DNA from: Microcaldota archaeon
Lineage (GTDB): Archaea > Micrarchaeota > Micrarchaeia > Micrarchaeales > Micrarchaeaceae
Assembly (NCBI GenBank): GCA_021827995.1
Contig: JAKATK010000009.1
Location: forward strand, 1-58,152
Direction: 5' to 3'
DNA: 58,152 nt
Part shown: piece by piece, positions 49,380 through 57,860 of the stretch
How the letters are laid out: each line of letters starts with the position of its first letter
Numbering within the stretch: the first letter of the stretch is position 1
The notes under the pieces: generated by a model
What the model was told of the DNA's origin: nothing
The model's database searches: none
What the model saw: the letters and a program-made list of their open reading frames with translations, nothing else
Program-made: the position numbers and the translations under genes

Positions 49380-50123
49380 ATGGAGCATATAGTCGTGTTT
49401 GACACCGAGACCACGGGCCTGAGCCCGACAAGGAACGGTATACTGGCCCTAGGCGCAGTGGACATGGCGACCGGGGACAGGTTCTACGAGGAGTGCAGGG
49501 TCGACCCAGACACCGAGCTCAACTCGTACGCCTTCGGGGTCAACGGCTTCAGCGAGGCGGACGCTAGGGACCCCAACAAGGAGAACGTGGCCGAGCTTGC
49601 AAAGCACTTCGAAGCCTGGTGCAAGGCGCACAACGCGACAGTGATCGCTGGCTACAACGTCAGGTTCGATATCGCGTTCCTTAAGAGCGCCCTAGCGAAG
49701 CACGGCATGGCGTGGGACCTGCCGGACAAGTACGTGGACGTGGAGGAGGTCTACATGCACGAGATATTCAACAACCCTCTGTTCTCCGACGAGGTCAACA
49801 GGTACATGCTCAGGGAGGAGGGTGGCAAGAGCCTCAACGCGATAAAGATGGACCGCGCGCTCGAGTCTCTCGGAGTAGGCAAGGAGCCGAAGCCGCACAA
49901 TGCTCTACGCGGCGCGCTCTACTGCGCTGAGTTGCTCTCGCTGATGCTGTATGCGAAGCACGTCAGCGCTGAGTTCGCTGGCTACCCGGTCGACCAGAAG
50001 CTCAACCAGGTATCAATAGACATACAGAAGCACATAAGGGGCATAGCTGATGTCGAGATAAAGGAGTACCAGATGGCGTCGCTGGCCGAGGAGCTGTCGA
50101 AGGGCTACGAGAGGCGGGCCTAG
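49380..50123 (+). CDS. DEDDh exonuclease-like protein lacking the last Asp
   Basis: The 247-residue protein has the exonuclease fold of the RNase T / DNA polymerase epsilon group: Exo I VVFDTETTGLSP with Asp and Glu, Exo II NVRFDIAFL, and a C-terminal Exo III histidine in KPHNALRGALYC. The canonical HxAxxD aspartate is replaced by Gly at the expected place. It could be weakly active or catalytically dead and bind nucleic acid instead. ATG 49380 is preferred. It converges with the HAD hydrolase, overlapping by a few bases. Confidence 0.8.
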   Translation: MEHIVVFDTETTGLSPTRNGILALGAVDMATGDRFYEECRVDPDTELNSYAFGVNGFSEADARDPNKENVAELAKHFEAWCKAHNATVIAGYNVRFDIAFLKSALAKHGMAWDLPDKYVDVEEVYMHEIFNNPLFSDEVNRYMLREEGGKSLNAIKMDRALESLGVGKEPKPHNALRGALYCAELLSLMLYAKHVSAEFAGYPVDQKLNQVSIDIQKHIRGIADVEIKEYQMASLAEELSKGYERRA

Positions 50124-50830
50124 CCCGAGATCATGCGCCTTAGCTCGCTGAAGTCCCTTATGTGGATATCGATGCACCGGGAGAACAGTATGGTCCTTAT
50201 GCCAGCCAGGTTGGCCGGCAGCATGTCGTTCGTGACGTCGTCTCCCACCATCACGCACTCCTCGGGCTTGAGCCGGTTCTCCTTGAGGATTTTTTCGAAG
50301 GCCTCGATGTCTGGCTTGTACGACTGCAGCGTCTTCGCGGTGTAGACCTTCTTGAAGAAGCGCCTCGTGCCGTGCTTCTTGAACCAGCGGGACAGCATCC
50401 AGGGCGGCGCGTTCGTGTAGAGCATGAGCTTGTACTGCTTCGCCAGGCTCGGCAGTATTGCGTAGAACTCCTTGTTTATGTCCTGCGCGTCGAACCTGTT
50501 CCGCAGGTATTCCGCGTAGAGCTCGGACCTCTCGGCGTGCGGCAGGTTGAGCATCCGCCGCATGACGCGGTCGCGGCTGCCGTTGAGCCTGAACATTCCC
50601 CTCGGCGCGTGTCCGTCGTTCCAGTGCAGCTTGAAGACCCTCTCGCACAGCTTGTTCGCCGTCTCTGGGTCGCGCATGTCTAGGTGCTGCACCTTCACGG
50701 CTAGCCTCTTGGCCAGGTGCTTGGCATCGCGCACGCCGTGGGCCGCGAGCGCCTCCTCCATCGCGTTCAGCTTCATGCCGAAGTTCTCATCGAGCGTGTC
50801 GTTTAGGTCTAGTATGATAGCTTTTATCAT
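50120..50830 (-). CDS. HAD-superfamily hydrolase
   Basis: The protein of about 236 residues has the HAD core: motif I ILDLNDTLDEN, motif II LYTNAP, motif III lysine region FFKKVYTAKTLQSYKPD and motif IV MVGDDVTNDMLPANLAG. A helical cap lies between I and II. Motif I has DxND where most phosphatases have DxDx, so the general-acid Asp is shifted or missing. The substrate is unknown. It converges with the exonuclease-like gene. Confidence 0.85.
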   Translation of the reverse strand: MIKAIILDLNDTLDENFGMKLNAMEEALAAHGVRDAKHLAKRLAVKVQHLDMRDPETANKLCERVFKLHWNDGHAPRGMFRLNGSRDRVMRRMLNLPHAERSELYAEYLRNRFDAQDINKEFYAILPSLAKQYKLMLYTNAPPWMLSRWFKKHGTRRFFKKVYTAKTLQSYKPDIEAFEKILKENRLKPEECVMVGDDVTNDMLPANLAGIRTILFSRCIDIHIRDFSELRRMISG

Positions 50831-50908
50831 CGAAAGCACGCAGCTAGTCGTTGCAAGGTAAGTTATTTAACCGATTCTGTGGGTATCGCTCAGAAACGTA
50901 AACGCTGG

Positions 50909-52132
50909 CTATCCTATGGCCATCGCGCCGAGGACCTTGGCTCCCCTGACAAGATCGTCAGCCCTTATGTACTCGTCAGGCTGGTGCGCCACGTCGTCGC
51001 CTATGCCCCACACCACGGCCGGCCAGCCCTTCTTCCTGAAGTAGGCCGCGCACGTGCCGCCCCCCACACCGACGCTCTTCGCGTCTATGCCTAGCTGGGC
51101 CTTTATCGCGGCGGCTAGCTCTGCGAATACTTCTGTGTCAGTGCCGGTCGGCCTCGGCGCATCCTCCTTCTGCACAGGCTCTATGCTTATGCCGACGGGC
51201 TTGAACTCCTCCATGGCTGCGACGGCCTTTATGCTATCGAGCACGTCGTCGGTAGAATGGTTAGGCAGTATCCTGCAATCTATGTAGAACACGTCCTTGC
51301 CGGGAACTATGTTAGTGCTGTCAACATTCTTCTCGTGCTTGGTCATCTCGAAAGTTGAAACGCTCGGCATGAACCTGGCGTCCCTGTCGGCATACTTTAG
51401 GTGCAGCACCTCGTCAATCTTCGTGACAAGCTTAGATGCGTACCTGAACGCGTTCACACCGTCATCCGGGGTGCTCGCGTGTACCTGCTTGCCGGTGACA
51501 GATACCCTCAGCCATAGTATGCTCTTCTCTGCAATCTCTATCTTGTCGCCCTCTGTTGTGTTGAAGTCAGGCACTACGAACATGTCGTTAGAGCTGAAGA
51601 CACCGTCCCTTATCAGGCTCTGTATGCCGTACTCGCTGCCCATCTCCTCGTCGGCCACGATGGCCACGCCGTACCTGTGCCCGAGGTCGGCGCGCCAGGC
51701 CGCGAGCGCCTTGAGCACGAAGATGGCTGATATCAGCGCGCTGCCATTATCGTTGGTACCGCGGCCGTATATCAGCCCGTCGACTATGCTGGCCTTGAAC
51801 GGATCGTGCGACCATAGCGCAGGGTCGCCCTCCGAAACTGTGTCCATGTGGACTACGACCCACAGCGTGCGGCTGCCCTCGCCTATCGTAGACACGAGGT
51901 TGGGACGAGCCGTACCGGTGTTGTCCTTGTATTCGTAGCGCTTCACGCCAAGGCCCCAGGACTTGAGCAGTTCCTCCAGGAAATCGGCGCGCCTGGCCTC
52001 GCCTGAACCGCCGCTAGCCGGAGCTATAGCTTTTATCGGAATCATGTCGGACAGGACCTTTATCATTTCCTGACGCATGCCCACTATCGATTCGTTGAAC
52101 TCTGCCAGAGCGCCGGCATCTGCGACCATCAT
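50909..52132 (-). CDS. M20-family metallopeptidase
   Basis: The 407-residue protein has the ArgE/DapE/peptidase M20 pattern: VVVHMDTVSEGD (first metal ligands), IYGRGTNDNGSA, VADEEMGSEYG (catalytic Glu pair), a central dimerisation domain, and a late GGGTCAAYF region. It is a cytosolic di-zinc amidase or dipeptidase; the substrate cannot be told from sequence alone. GGTGG directly precedes the tandem ATG codons at 52132 and 52129. Confidence 0.9.
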   Translation of the reverse strand: MMVADAGALAEFNESIVGMRQEMIKVLSDMIPIKAIAPASGGSGEARRADFLEELLKSWGLGVKRYEYKDNTGTARPNLVSTIGEGSRTLWVVVHMDTVSEGDPALWSHDPFKASIVDGLIYGRGTNDNGSALISAIFVLKALAAWRADLGHRYGVAIVADEEMGSEYGIQSLIRDGVFSSNDMFVVPDFNTTEGDKIEIAEKSILWLRVSVTGKQVHASTPDDGVNAFRYASKLVTKIDEVLHLKYADRDARFMPSVSTFEMTKHEKNVDSTNIVPGKDVFYIDCRILPNHSTDDVLDSIKAVAAMEEFKPVGISIEPVQKEDAPRPTGTDTEVFAELAAAIKAQLGIDAKSVGVGGGTCAAYFRKKGWPAVVWGIGDDVAHQPDEYIRADDLVRGAKVLGAMAIG

Positions 52133-52258
52133 ACCACCAAACAGCTTACATGACTTATTCCAGCCTCTAAAGAGTGCGGGATTTCCAGCTTACTTCGTTA
52201 ATCCAAGCAATATTGAAATATTTTACCAGCCAGCATGGCACCGAACCGTGCCGCAGAT

Positions 52259-53272
52259 CTAGCCTTGTTGAGCAGGGCGCTTGATCCGCCTGCTTTTTTT
52301 GGACATCTCGCGGAACCCGAGAACCAGGCTGCCTATGCCTATTACTCCAACTACGAATAGGACAAGGAACGTGGCCACTCCTACGGCGTCAAGATTCGGT
52401 ATCGGGTTGCCGGTGCTTATGGCTATGCCGTCTATGAATGGGAAACCTATGATGAGCAGCCCTATTACGGAGAACGCTATGCCACCGTAAAACAGGGTGC
52501 GGCCGGCGGTTTTCCTCGCTATCGTACTCATGGCGCCCTCGCTTAGGTGCTTTAGCCTGACAAGGTTCGCGAACACGGCACCGAAGATGATCTGCATGGC
52601 CATGGTACCTAGACCGAAGAATATCCCGGGCAGCGGCGCGTATATAAGGTTAGGCACAGCAGGTGCCAGTACGAACGTTATTATAGTTGCATATGCGCCG
52701 AAGCCGAAACCGGCAATCAGGCCGTGGATGGCTGCCATCCTTATCGGCACGTCTCTCGGTGTTGTCTCGTGAGCGTGGAGCATGCCGGCTTTTTCCGAGT
52801 GATGCGTACCGCTACCTAGGAACATGTCAATCGGTAGATGCAGGTCTATCTTCTTGTGCAGTATGTATATACCGGCGACGGCCATAGCGATGCCGACAAG
52901 AACATAGACAGGACCGTCTAGATTGTATTGCTTGTACACCGCGGCAAGGCCGAGGAACCCGAGTGTCGTCAGAAGCGCCCTCTGCGCGGTGAATCCGGCA
53001 GAGAAGACCATGCCGGTCTTCATGCCCTTCTTGGTGCTGTAGCTGCCTATGGCGTAACTGAAGGTTATCGGCCATGTGTGCTCGTCGGGTGTCGCGCCGT
53101 GAAGAAGACCTAGTATGAATGAGATTAGCACTATGGCGCCCAGGGTCAGGCCGGAGGGCGGGTTCAGTAGGTAGCCAAGGTTGAATGTGGAGCCACCAAG
53201 CTCATACAGGATAAACAGCGTAGCGGCGACGATGACGAGTATCGCTATCAGAATGCTTGTGCTGAAATCCAT
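52259..53272 (-). CDS. NicO/UreH-like membrane transporter
   Basis: The 337-residue protein has about eight helices. Helix two carries LLHGATPDEHTWPIT, similar to the His/Asp metal motif of NicO and UreH-type nickel or cobalt transporters. A His-rich loop (GTHHSEKAGMLHAHETT) follows, then AAIHGLIAGFGFGAY, the repeat of the motif in the second half. Transport of a divalent metal is likely, but the DsbD-like relatives of this superfamily cannot be ruled out. It is a single gene. Confidence 0.7.
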   Translation of the reverse strand: MDFSTSILIAILVIVAATLFILYELGGSTFNLGYLLNPPSGLTLGAIVLISFILGLLHGATPDEHTWPITFSYAIGSYSTKKGMKTGMVFSAGFTAQRALLTTLGFLGLAAVYKQYNLDGPVYVLVGIAMAVAGIYILHKKIDLHLPIDMFLGSGTHHSEKAGMLHAHETTPRDVPIRMAAIHGLIAGFGFGAYATIITFVLAPAVPNLIYAPLPGIFFGLGTMAMQIIFGAVFANLVRLKHLSEGAMSTIARKTAGRTLFYGGIAFSVIGLLIIGFPFIDGIAISTGNPIPNLDAVGVATFLVLFVVGVIGIGSLVLGFREMSKKSRRIKRPAQQG

Positions 53273-53346
53273 TTTCGGCAGGTTATCACCGTGCCAGGTT
53301 GTCCAATTATCCGGCTAGGTATTAATAACGTGAGTTCTCTGCGGAG

Positions 53347-53943
53347 CTATTCCCTCCACAGACTCTCGAAGTGAGCTATGAGCTCACGCCTCCTAGCGTC
53401 GTCCCTTATTATCTCTATGTGCTCGACGTTCCTGTGGAGGCCGCTGTACGTCAGGTTCGCGCTGCCGACGATGGCCTTCGTATCTGATATGTACAGTTTC
53501 TCGTGAACGAAGTCGGGACCGGCGATCTTGAGGTGCAGGTACCTGCCGGGTGAGCGCGATGTCGAAAGCAGCACCACCGAAAACGCCATCATGACTGATG
53601 CCACAATCAGTGCAAGATAATAAGAGTGTATCACGAGCGATGCGGCGAAGAGCAGCGACAGATACGCCATGATGGCAACGTAACGCCTGCTGAGCCTTCT
53701 TGTACTCTGCAGTATCCTGATCGCTTCCCCCTGCGAGGTGCTTCTAGAGGCCTCCGAGGTCAGGACATAGACGCTCTTCTTGCCCGCCTCGCGGACAATA
53801 AGCCTGGCGTAGTCGGCGCCTATGTAAGGCGATACTACAATCAACCTGGAGCCCCGCTCCCTGAGCAGCGGCTCTATGTACTTGTAGCTCTCGGTGCCGC
53901 TGTATCCCTCGCCGCCGGACATGCGGCCTAGACCGATATGCAT
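53347..53943 (-). CDS. Phospholipase-D-like protein with internal membrane segments
   Basis: The 198-residue protein has one PLD motif near its end, VHEKLYISDTKAIVGSANLTYSGLHRN, with the HxK...GSxN pattern. An N-terminal PLD-like half lacks the matching HKD. Two hydrophobic helices (about residues 88-128) sit between them. PLD proteins act as two motifs in one site, so it probably works as a dimer. Nuclease or lipase activity are both possible. It lies just left of the insertion sequence. Confidence 0.7.
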   Translation of the reverse strand: MHIGLGRMSGGEGYSGTESYKYIEPLLRERGSRLIVVSPYIGADYARLIVREAGKKSVYVLTSEASRSTSQGEAIRILQSTRRLSRRYVAIMAYLSLLFAASLVIHSYYLALIVASVMMAFSVVLLSTSRSPGRYLHLKIAGPDFVHEKLYISDTKAIVGSANLTYSGLHRNVEHIEIIRDDARRRELIAHFESLWRE

Positions 53944-54065
53944 GCAATCTACGCTAAGTTAGTTATGTGCAGAGGCCCATGCCGAAACTATAGTCTGTTA
54001 GTGTCGTATGCGCATTCAAAGTTTATAGCTCCTACGTGACCCTTGGTTTTGGGACAAAATTCAGT

Positions 54066-55160
54066 TTATCCGCCCAATTCTTTGACAAGATGTGGAGCGA
54101 GATACGTTAGGTAAGAATACTGCCTTACATTGTGCACGTTTATTTTCAGGCACTCCTCAGTATCCTTTCTACGCTCCAGTCTTTTTCTTATCGGTGTCGG
54201 CTCCCTCCTTTTTATCATCGAATTAACTGTCTCCCCAATGGACCTTTTGTGATATTCTCGTAACCAGAGCTGAGGATTCCTCATCAGTGCCAAACACATC
54301 CGCTTCCAAAGAAAAACGCCGTAACTTTTGAGCGTGGCGTTGGATTTCGGGAGGAAGTACGGAATCACGTCATAACGGCTTACAATCCCAACAATGGTTC
54401 TTGCCGCGTATAATCCGTCCCCGTGAATCGCATCCATCTGGGGACAATTATCGAATGTCTGCTGCATAACTGATGGGAAATGGCTAAGTTCGCCTATTGA
54501 ATGGTCGCCCGTTGTGGAAAACCCGGCGATTATTTTTGTACTCACACCGGCGCCGAGCACCGAATATTGGAAGTTATGTTTTGTCCCAGATTTTGGGAAT
54601 GCGTCGGTTTCTATGTTTCTTGCTGCTTCTTCCCTGTGTTGTGCGGACCTTCTGCTCTCGTAATTAATCTTGATTGTGGTAGGGTCTCCAGTTCCATCTA
54701 CTGAGCACTCTGTCTCTGATGCGTTTCCTAATTCATTGGTTATCTTGAAGACTTCGTCAAGGATAACTTTTGTCCTTTCGGGATCGTATCCACGTTCTAT
54801 CGTCTTATACGAGAAGTTTTTGTCTATGCCTAATATCCCCCTGAAAAGTCGCAGATGACCGGAAGCGACTCTGTTCGAAACCCCAAAGTACGACTGCACC
54901 AGCAATACTTTTACGATGTCTGCATCAGGCACAGAAGGCCGACCAGGTTCGCCACGTTTCATTCCGCGTACCCTTGTTGCTGCCATGTCGACAATCTCGC
55001 GTATCATATCGAACATGTCTGCAAGTTCGTTTACCTGTGCCTCATTATATCTAGCAAAGTCTATCGGCTTCTCTCCTTTTTCCTCGTACCCGAACTCGCC
55101 GCTCCTTATCTCTGATACCAATTTCTGCAGATCTTTTGTCCTGAATTGCTTCTTCGCCAT
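54066..55160 (-). CDS. DDE transposase
   Basis: The 364-residue transposase has an N-terminal helical DNA-binding region (SVPDADIVKVLLVQSYFGVSNRVASGHL), then the DDE core: first Asp in ECSVDGTGDPT, second Asp in DAIHGDGLYAAR, and the Glu in KRSIGETVNSMIKRRE. The reading frame is complete. It is AT-rich compared with host genes and lies within 21 bp of the left inverted repeat. Confidence 0.92.
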   Translation of the reverse strand: MAKKQFRTKDLQKLVSEIRSGEFGYEEKGEKPIDFARYNEAQVNELADMFDMIREIVDMAATRVRGMKRGEPGRPSVPDADIVKVLLVQSYFGVSNRVASGHLRLFRGILGIDKNFSYKTIERGYDPERTKVILDEVFKITNELGNASETECSVDGTGDPTTIKINYESRRSAQHREEAARNIETDAFPKSGTKHNFQYSVLGAGVSTKIIAGFSTTGDHSIGELSHFPSVMQQTFDNCPQMDAIHGDGLYAARTIVGIVSRYDVIPYFLPKSNATLKSYGVFLWKRMCLALMRNPQLWLREYHKRSIGETVNSMIKRREPTPIRKRLERRKDTEECLKINVHNVRQYSYLTYLAPHLVKELGG

Positions 55161-55229
55161 CGAATCGCCACATACCTATTGTAGGGAAAGCTATTTATAG
55201 TTATCTATAGATAACTATTCGGTGAACAC

Positions 55230-55421
55230 ATGCCAAGGAAGATTGAACTTGAAAAAGGAAGACTGGTACTGACTGAGAAAGAGGTAGAAGGTTTTCTGGA
55301 GCGGATAGTTACGCCCATTGGTACTTCGGCAAAAGCGGATGTGCCAAGAAGGTATCTAGGAAGAAGAGTTTACGTTATAGTGACCAAGGTGACGGGCAAT
55401 TTGACAAAGGACAAGGAGTAA
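55230..55421 (+). CDS. DUF2080-like transposon-encoded small protein
   Basis: This 63-residue basic protein reads MPRKIELEKGRLVL, then a LERIVTPIGTSAKADVPRRYLGRRVYVIVTK core like the AbrB-type DUF2080 fold found with ISA1214-family elements. It may bind DNA and regulate or assist transposition. It is divergent from the transposase and lies inside the right inverted repeat. Confidence 0.8.
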   Translation: MPRKIELEKGRLVLTEKEVEGFLERIVTPIGTSAKADVPRRYLGRRVYVIVTKVTGNLTKDKE

Positions 55422-55610
55422 TAATTTTGTCTCAAAACCGTGACCCTTCGAAAGCACCCAAAAAGGAATTGGTCGGTGAATAGGTGACATTATGCCAAAC
55501 ACAATAAAAATTGGCGGCGGCGTTTCGGAGGGGCGACGTGCCCTATGTAATAAAAGGGTATGCGCGGAATACTCATTGGATCGGCAACAGCGGCGGACAA
55601 CGGCGAGCCT

Positions 55611-56465
55611 ATGGCTATAGACTTCAGGGCTGACGATAAAGGTCTTGGCATAGCAGAACTCAAGGACATGGCTAAGAGGGTCAGGAGTGACATAATACGC
55701 GCACTGGGCTCTTCCAAGTCGGGCCACCCTGGCGGCTCGCTCAGCTGCACGGACATACTCGTCGCGCTGTACTTCTCCAGGCTCAGGCATGACCCAAAGA
55801 ATCCGAAGTGGCCAGATAGGGACAGACTGCTTCTGTCGAAGGGCCACGCCGCACCAGCGCTATACTCGGTGCTGGCGGAGTGCGGCTACTTCCCAGTTGA
55901 GGAACTCTCAACTCTAAGAAGGATAAGCAGCAGGCTACAGGGGCATCCGGACCCGAACAAGCTACCTGGAATAGAGATACCTGGTGGCCCCGAGGGTATA
56001 GGCTTATCTGAGGGCATAGGTATGGCTCTCGCATCGAGGCTCGATGGCCGCAAGTCCAGGATATACGTTATAATAGGAGACGGTGAGTTGGATGAGGGCG
56101 AGGTCTGGGAAGCAGCTATGGCTGCGGTGAAGTTCAAACTGGACAACCTCACCGCCATAATAGACAAGAACGGGGTGCAGCAGGAGGGCAAGACCGCTGA
56201 CATAATGCCGACAAACCCGGTCGCCAAGAAGTTCGAGGCGTTCAACTGGAACGTCATTGAGATAGACGGCCACGACATCGCGAGCATAATAGGCGCTATA
56301 GACAAAGCCAGGGAGGCGCACGGCGGGCCCACGATAATAGTCGCAAACACGATCAAGGGCAAGGGCGTCGATTTCATGGAAGGTAGGTACGAGTACCACG
56401 GTAAGGTGCCCGGCCCAGAGCTGCTGCAGGATGCCCTGGATCAGATAAACGGCGTGGGCAAATGA
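55611..56465 (+). CDS. Transketolase, N-terminal subunit
   Basis: The product of about 284 residues holds the TPP-binding half of transketolase: SGHPGGSLSCTDIL, LLSKGHAAPALYSVLAE, and the TPP motif GDGELDEGEVWEAAMAA ending in IIDKNGVQ. It works with the C-terminal subunit to move two-carbon units between sugar phosphates, giving pentoses in an archaeon without the oxidative pathway. ATG 55611 is preferred over ATG 55560; a TAATAAAAGG box lies at about 55548. The overlapping ATGA links it to the next gene. Confidence 0.92.
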   Translation: MAIDFRADDKGLGIAELKDMAKRVRSDIIRALGSSKSGHPGGSLSCTDILVALYFSRLRHDPKNPKWPDRDRLLLSKGHAAPALYSVLAECGYFPVEELSTLRRISSRLQGHPDPNKLPGIEIPGGPEGIGLSEGIGMALASRLDGRKSRIYVIIGDGELDEGEVWEAAMAAVKFKLDNLTAIIDKNGVQQEGKTADIMPTNPVAKKFEAFNWNVIEIDGHDIASIIGAIDKAREAHGGPTIIVANTIKGKGVDFMEGRYEYHGKVPGPELLQDALDQINGVGK

Positions 56466-57403
56466 GCGAGCAGAAACTTGACTCGATGAGGAAGGCCCTG
56501 GGCGTGGCGATACAGGAGCTTGGCGCTAAGAATATTGATATAGTAGTCGTAGGCGCCGACACGACCGAATCTGTGCACCTCGACCTGTTCGGCAAGGACT
56601 TCCCTGATAGGTTCTTCAACGTCGGCATCGCAGAGCAGAACATGGTAGGCATAGCTGCCGGCCTGGCATTCGGCGGTAAGACCGTATTCTGCGGGACGTA
56701 CATGGTATTCATGGAGCGCGCGATAGACCAGATACGCAACACGATAGGCTACTGCGGCCTTGATGTCAAGCTCATAGGCGCACACACTGGCCTGTCGGTC
56801 GGCCCGGACGGTGGCAGCCACCAGACCATAGAGGACATAGCGATAATGAGGGCCATACCTAAGTTCAGGGTGGTCGCGCCATGCGATGCGCCATCGGCGA
56901 AGGCGATCGCCAAGCAGGCGGCCGAGACCAGGGGGCCTTTCTACATAAGGATCGTCAGGCCGGATTCAATGAACGTTTATGCCGACCCGGCTGACGATTT
57001 CAAGGTCGGAAAGGCCAACGTGCTCAGGGAGGGCAAGGACGTCTCGATAATAGCGTGCGGCATAATGGTCCAGGAGGCGCTAAAAGCGGCTGACAAGCTC
57101 GCAACCTCTGGCGTATCGGCATCGGTGATAGACTGCCACACGATCAAGCCGATAGACGAGGACGCGATAGTCAGGGCCGCGAGTTCTACCGGCAGGATTG
57201 TCACCGCAGAGGACCACAACGTGATTGGGGGCCTTGGCTCTGCGGTGGCGGAGGTCCTATCAAGGAAGAGACCTACGCCCATGTCGATAGTCGGCGTCAG
57301 GGACACGTTCGGCGAGTCCGGCGGCCAGCCGGAGCTCATGGCCAAGTACGGCATATCCAGCGACAGCATATTCGAAGAGGCCAAGAGGCTAGTGAAGACT
57401 TAA
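56462..57403 (+). CDS. Transketolase, C-terminal subunit
   Basis: The 313-residue protein is the pyrimidine-binding and C-terminal part of transketolase: VGADTTESVHL, NVGIAEQNMVGIAAGLAFGG (glutamate for TPP activation), THTG-like HTGLSVGPDGGSHQ, and a TAEDHNVIGGLGSAVAEV C-terminal domain. It overlaps the N-terminal subunit stop by ATGA. Splitting the enzyme in two genes is common in archaea. Confidence 0.92.
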   Translation: MSEQKLDSMRKALGVAIQELGAKNIDIVVVGADTTESVHLDLFGKDFPDRFFNVGIAEQNMVGIAAGLAFGGKTVFCGTYMVFMERAIDQIRNTIGYCGLDVKLIGAHTGLSVGPDGGSHQTIEDIAIMRAIPKFRVVAPCDAPSAKAIAKQAAETRGPFYIRIVRPDSMNVYADPADDFKVGKANVLREGKDVSIIACGIMVQEALKAADKLATSGVSASVIDCHTIKPIDEDAIVRAASSTGRIVTAEDHNVIGGLGSAVAEVLSRKRPTPMSIVGVRDTFGESGGQPELMAKYGISSDSIFEEAKRLVKT

Positions 57404-57860
57404 TAGCCTGCTGCGCTAGCCCCACATCGTGTACGCGTAACATGCAGATATCGGCCTGCAGGACTAATTTTTTATTACAGTTGCTGCAAGAAGTTCACAC
57501 CGCTCACTGCAACATCACTGCAGGCCATACGCGCTGTGTGATATTGTAAATGGTACACAATCCACTCTGGTTAGTATATAGCTTATCGGGCTTCATGTAA
57601 TGCGCCGCTATACAGGGCCGCTACCAGGTACCAGGATTTGATAATTTGTGCAGCTTTCTGTCTCGAATTGCTTGCTGCAGGCAGCTACTGGTATGTTAGA
57701 CCAGCATCAACAAGTGCCTGTAATCGGCCGCGAATGCAATTTTGTGACTGCCAGACGTGTGCGTGCAAAGCGTTTTAAACTCAGGTTGCGCAAAATACTC
57801 GGTCGCAGCGTCTGCGCCAGCCTAGGCGCAGGCGTGCTGCCCGCCAAGGAAAATGATGTT
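57404..57860. other. About 450 bp without a supported gene
   Basis: No gene or RNA is recognisable. A TATA-like GTTTTAAAC lies near 57772-57780, and a hairpin follows at 57812-57831 shortly before the start of the final gene. Confidence 0.5.
57812..57831. repeat. Hairpin in the leader of the last gene
   Basis: CTGCGCC (57812-57818) and GGCGCAG (57825-57831) pair around a 6-nt loop, 30 bp before ATG 57861 and downstream of a TATA-like box. It could be a leader structure. Confidence 0.3.

Larger units (their letters stand above)
54045..55439. mobile_element. Insertion sequence, ISA1214-like, with 9-bp target duplication
   Basis: The 1395-bp element is bounded by 17-bp imperfect inverted repeats, GGTTTTGGGACAAAATT on the left and its near-complement at 55423-55439 on the right (16 of 17 matching). 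It is flanked by the direct repeat GTGACCCTT at 54036-54044 and 55440-55448. It carries a DDE transposase and a divergent DUF2080-type small gene, which is the two-gene layout of the archaeal ISA1214 group. Both genes are open and the ends are intact, so it may still be active. Confidence 0.88.

Noticed and set aside
50013-50648. Long minus-strand frame opposite the exonuclease end and overlapping the HAD gene
   Set aside because: It is dominated by Arg, Ala, Gln and His with no domain; two real genes explain the region.
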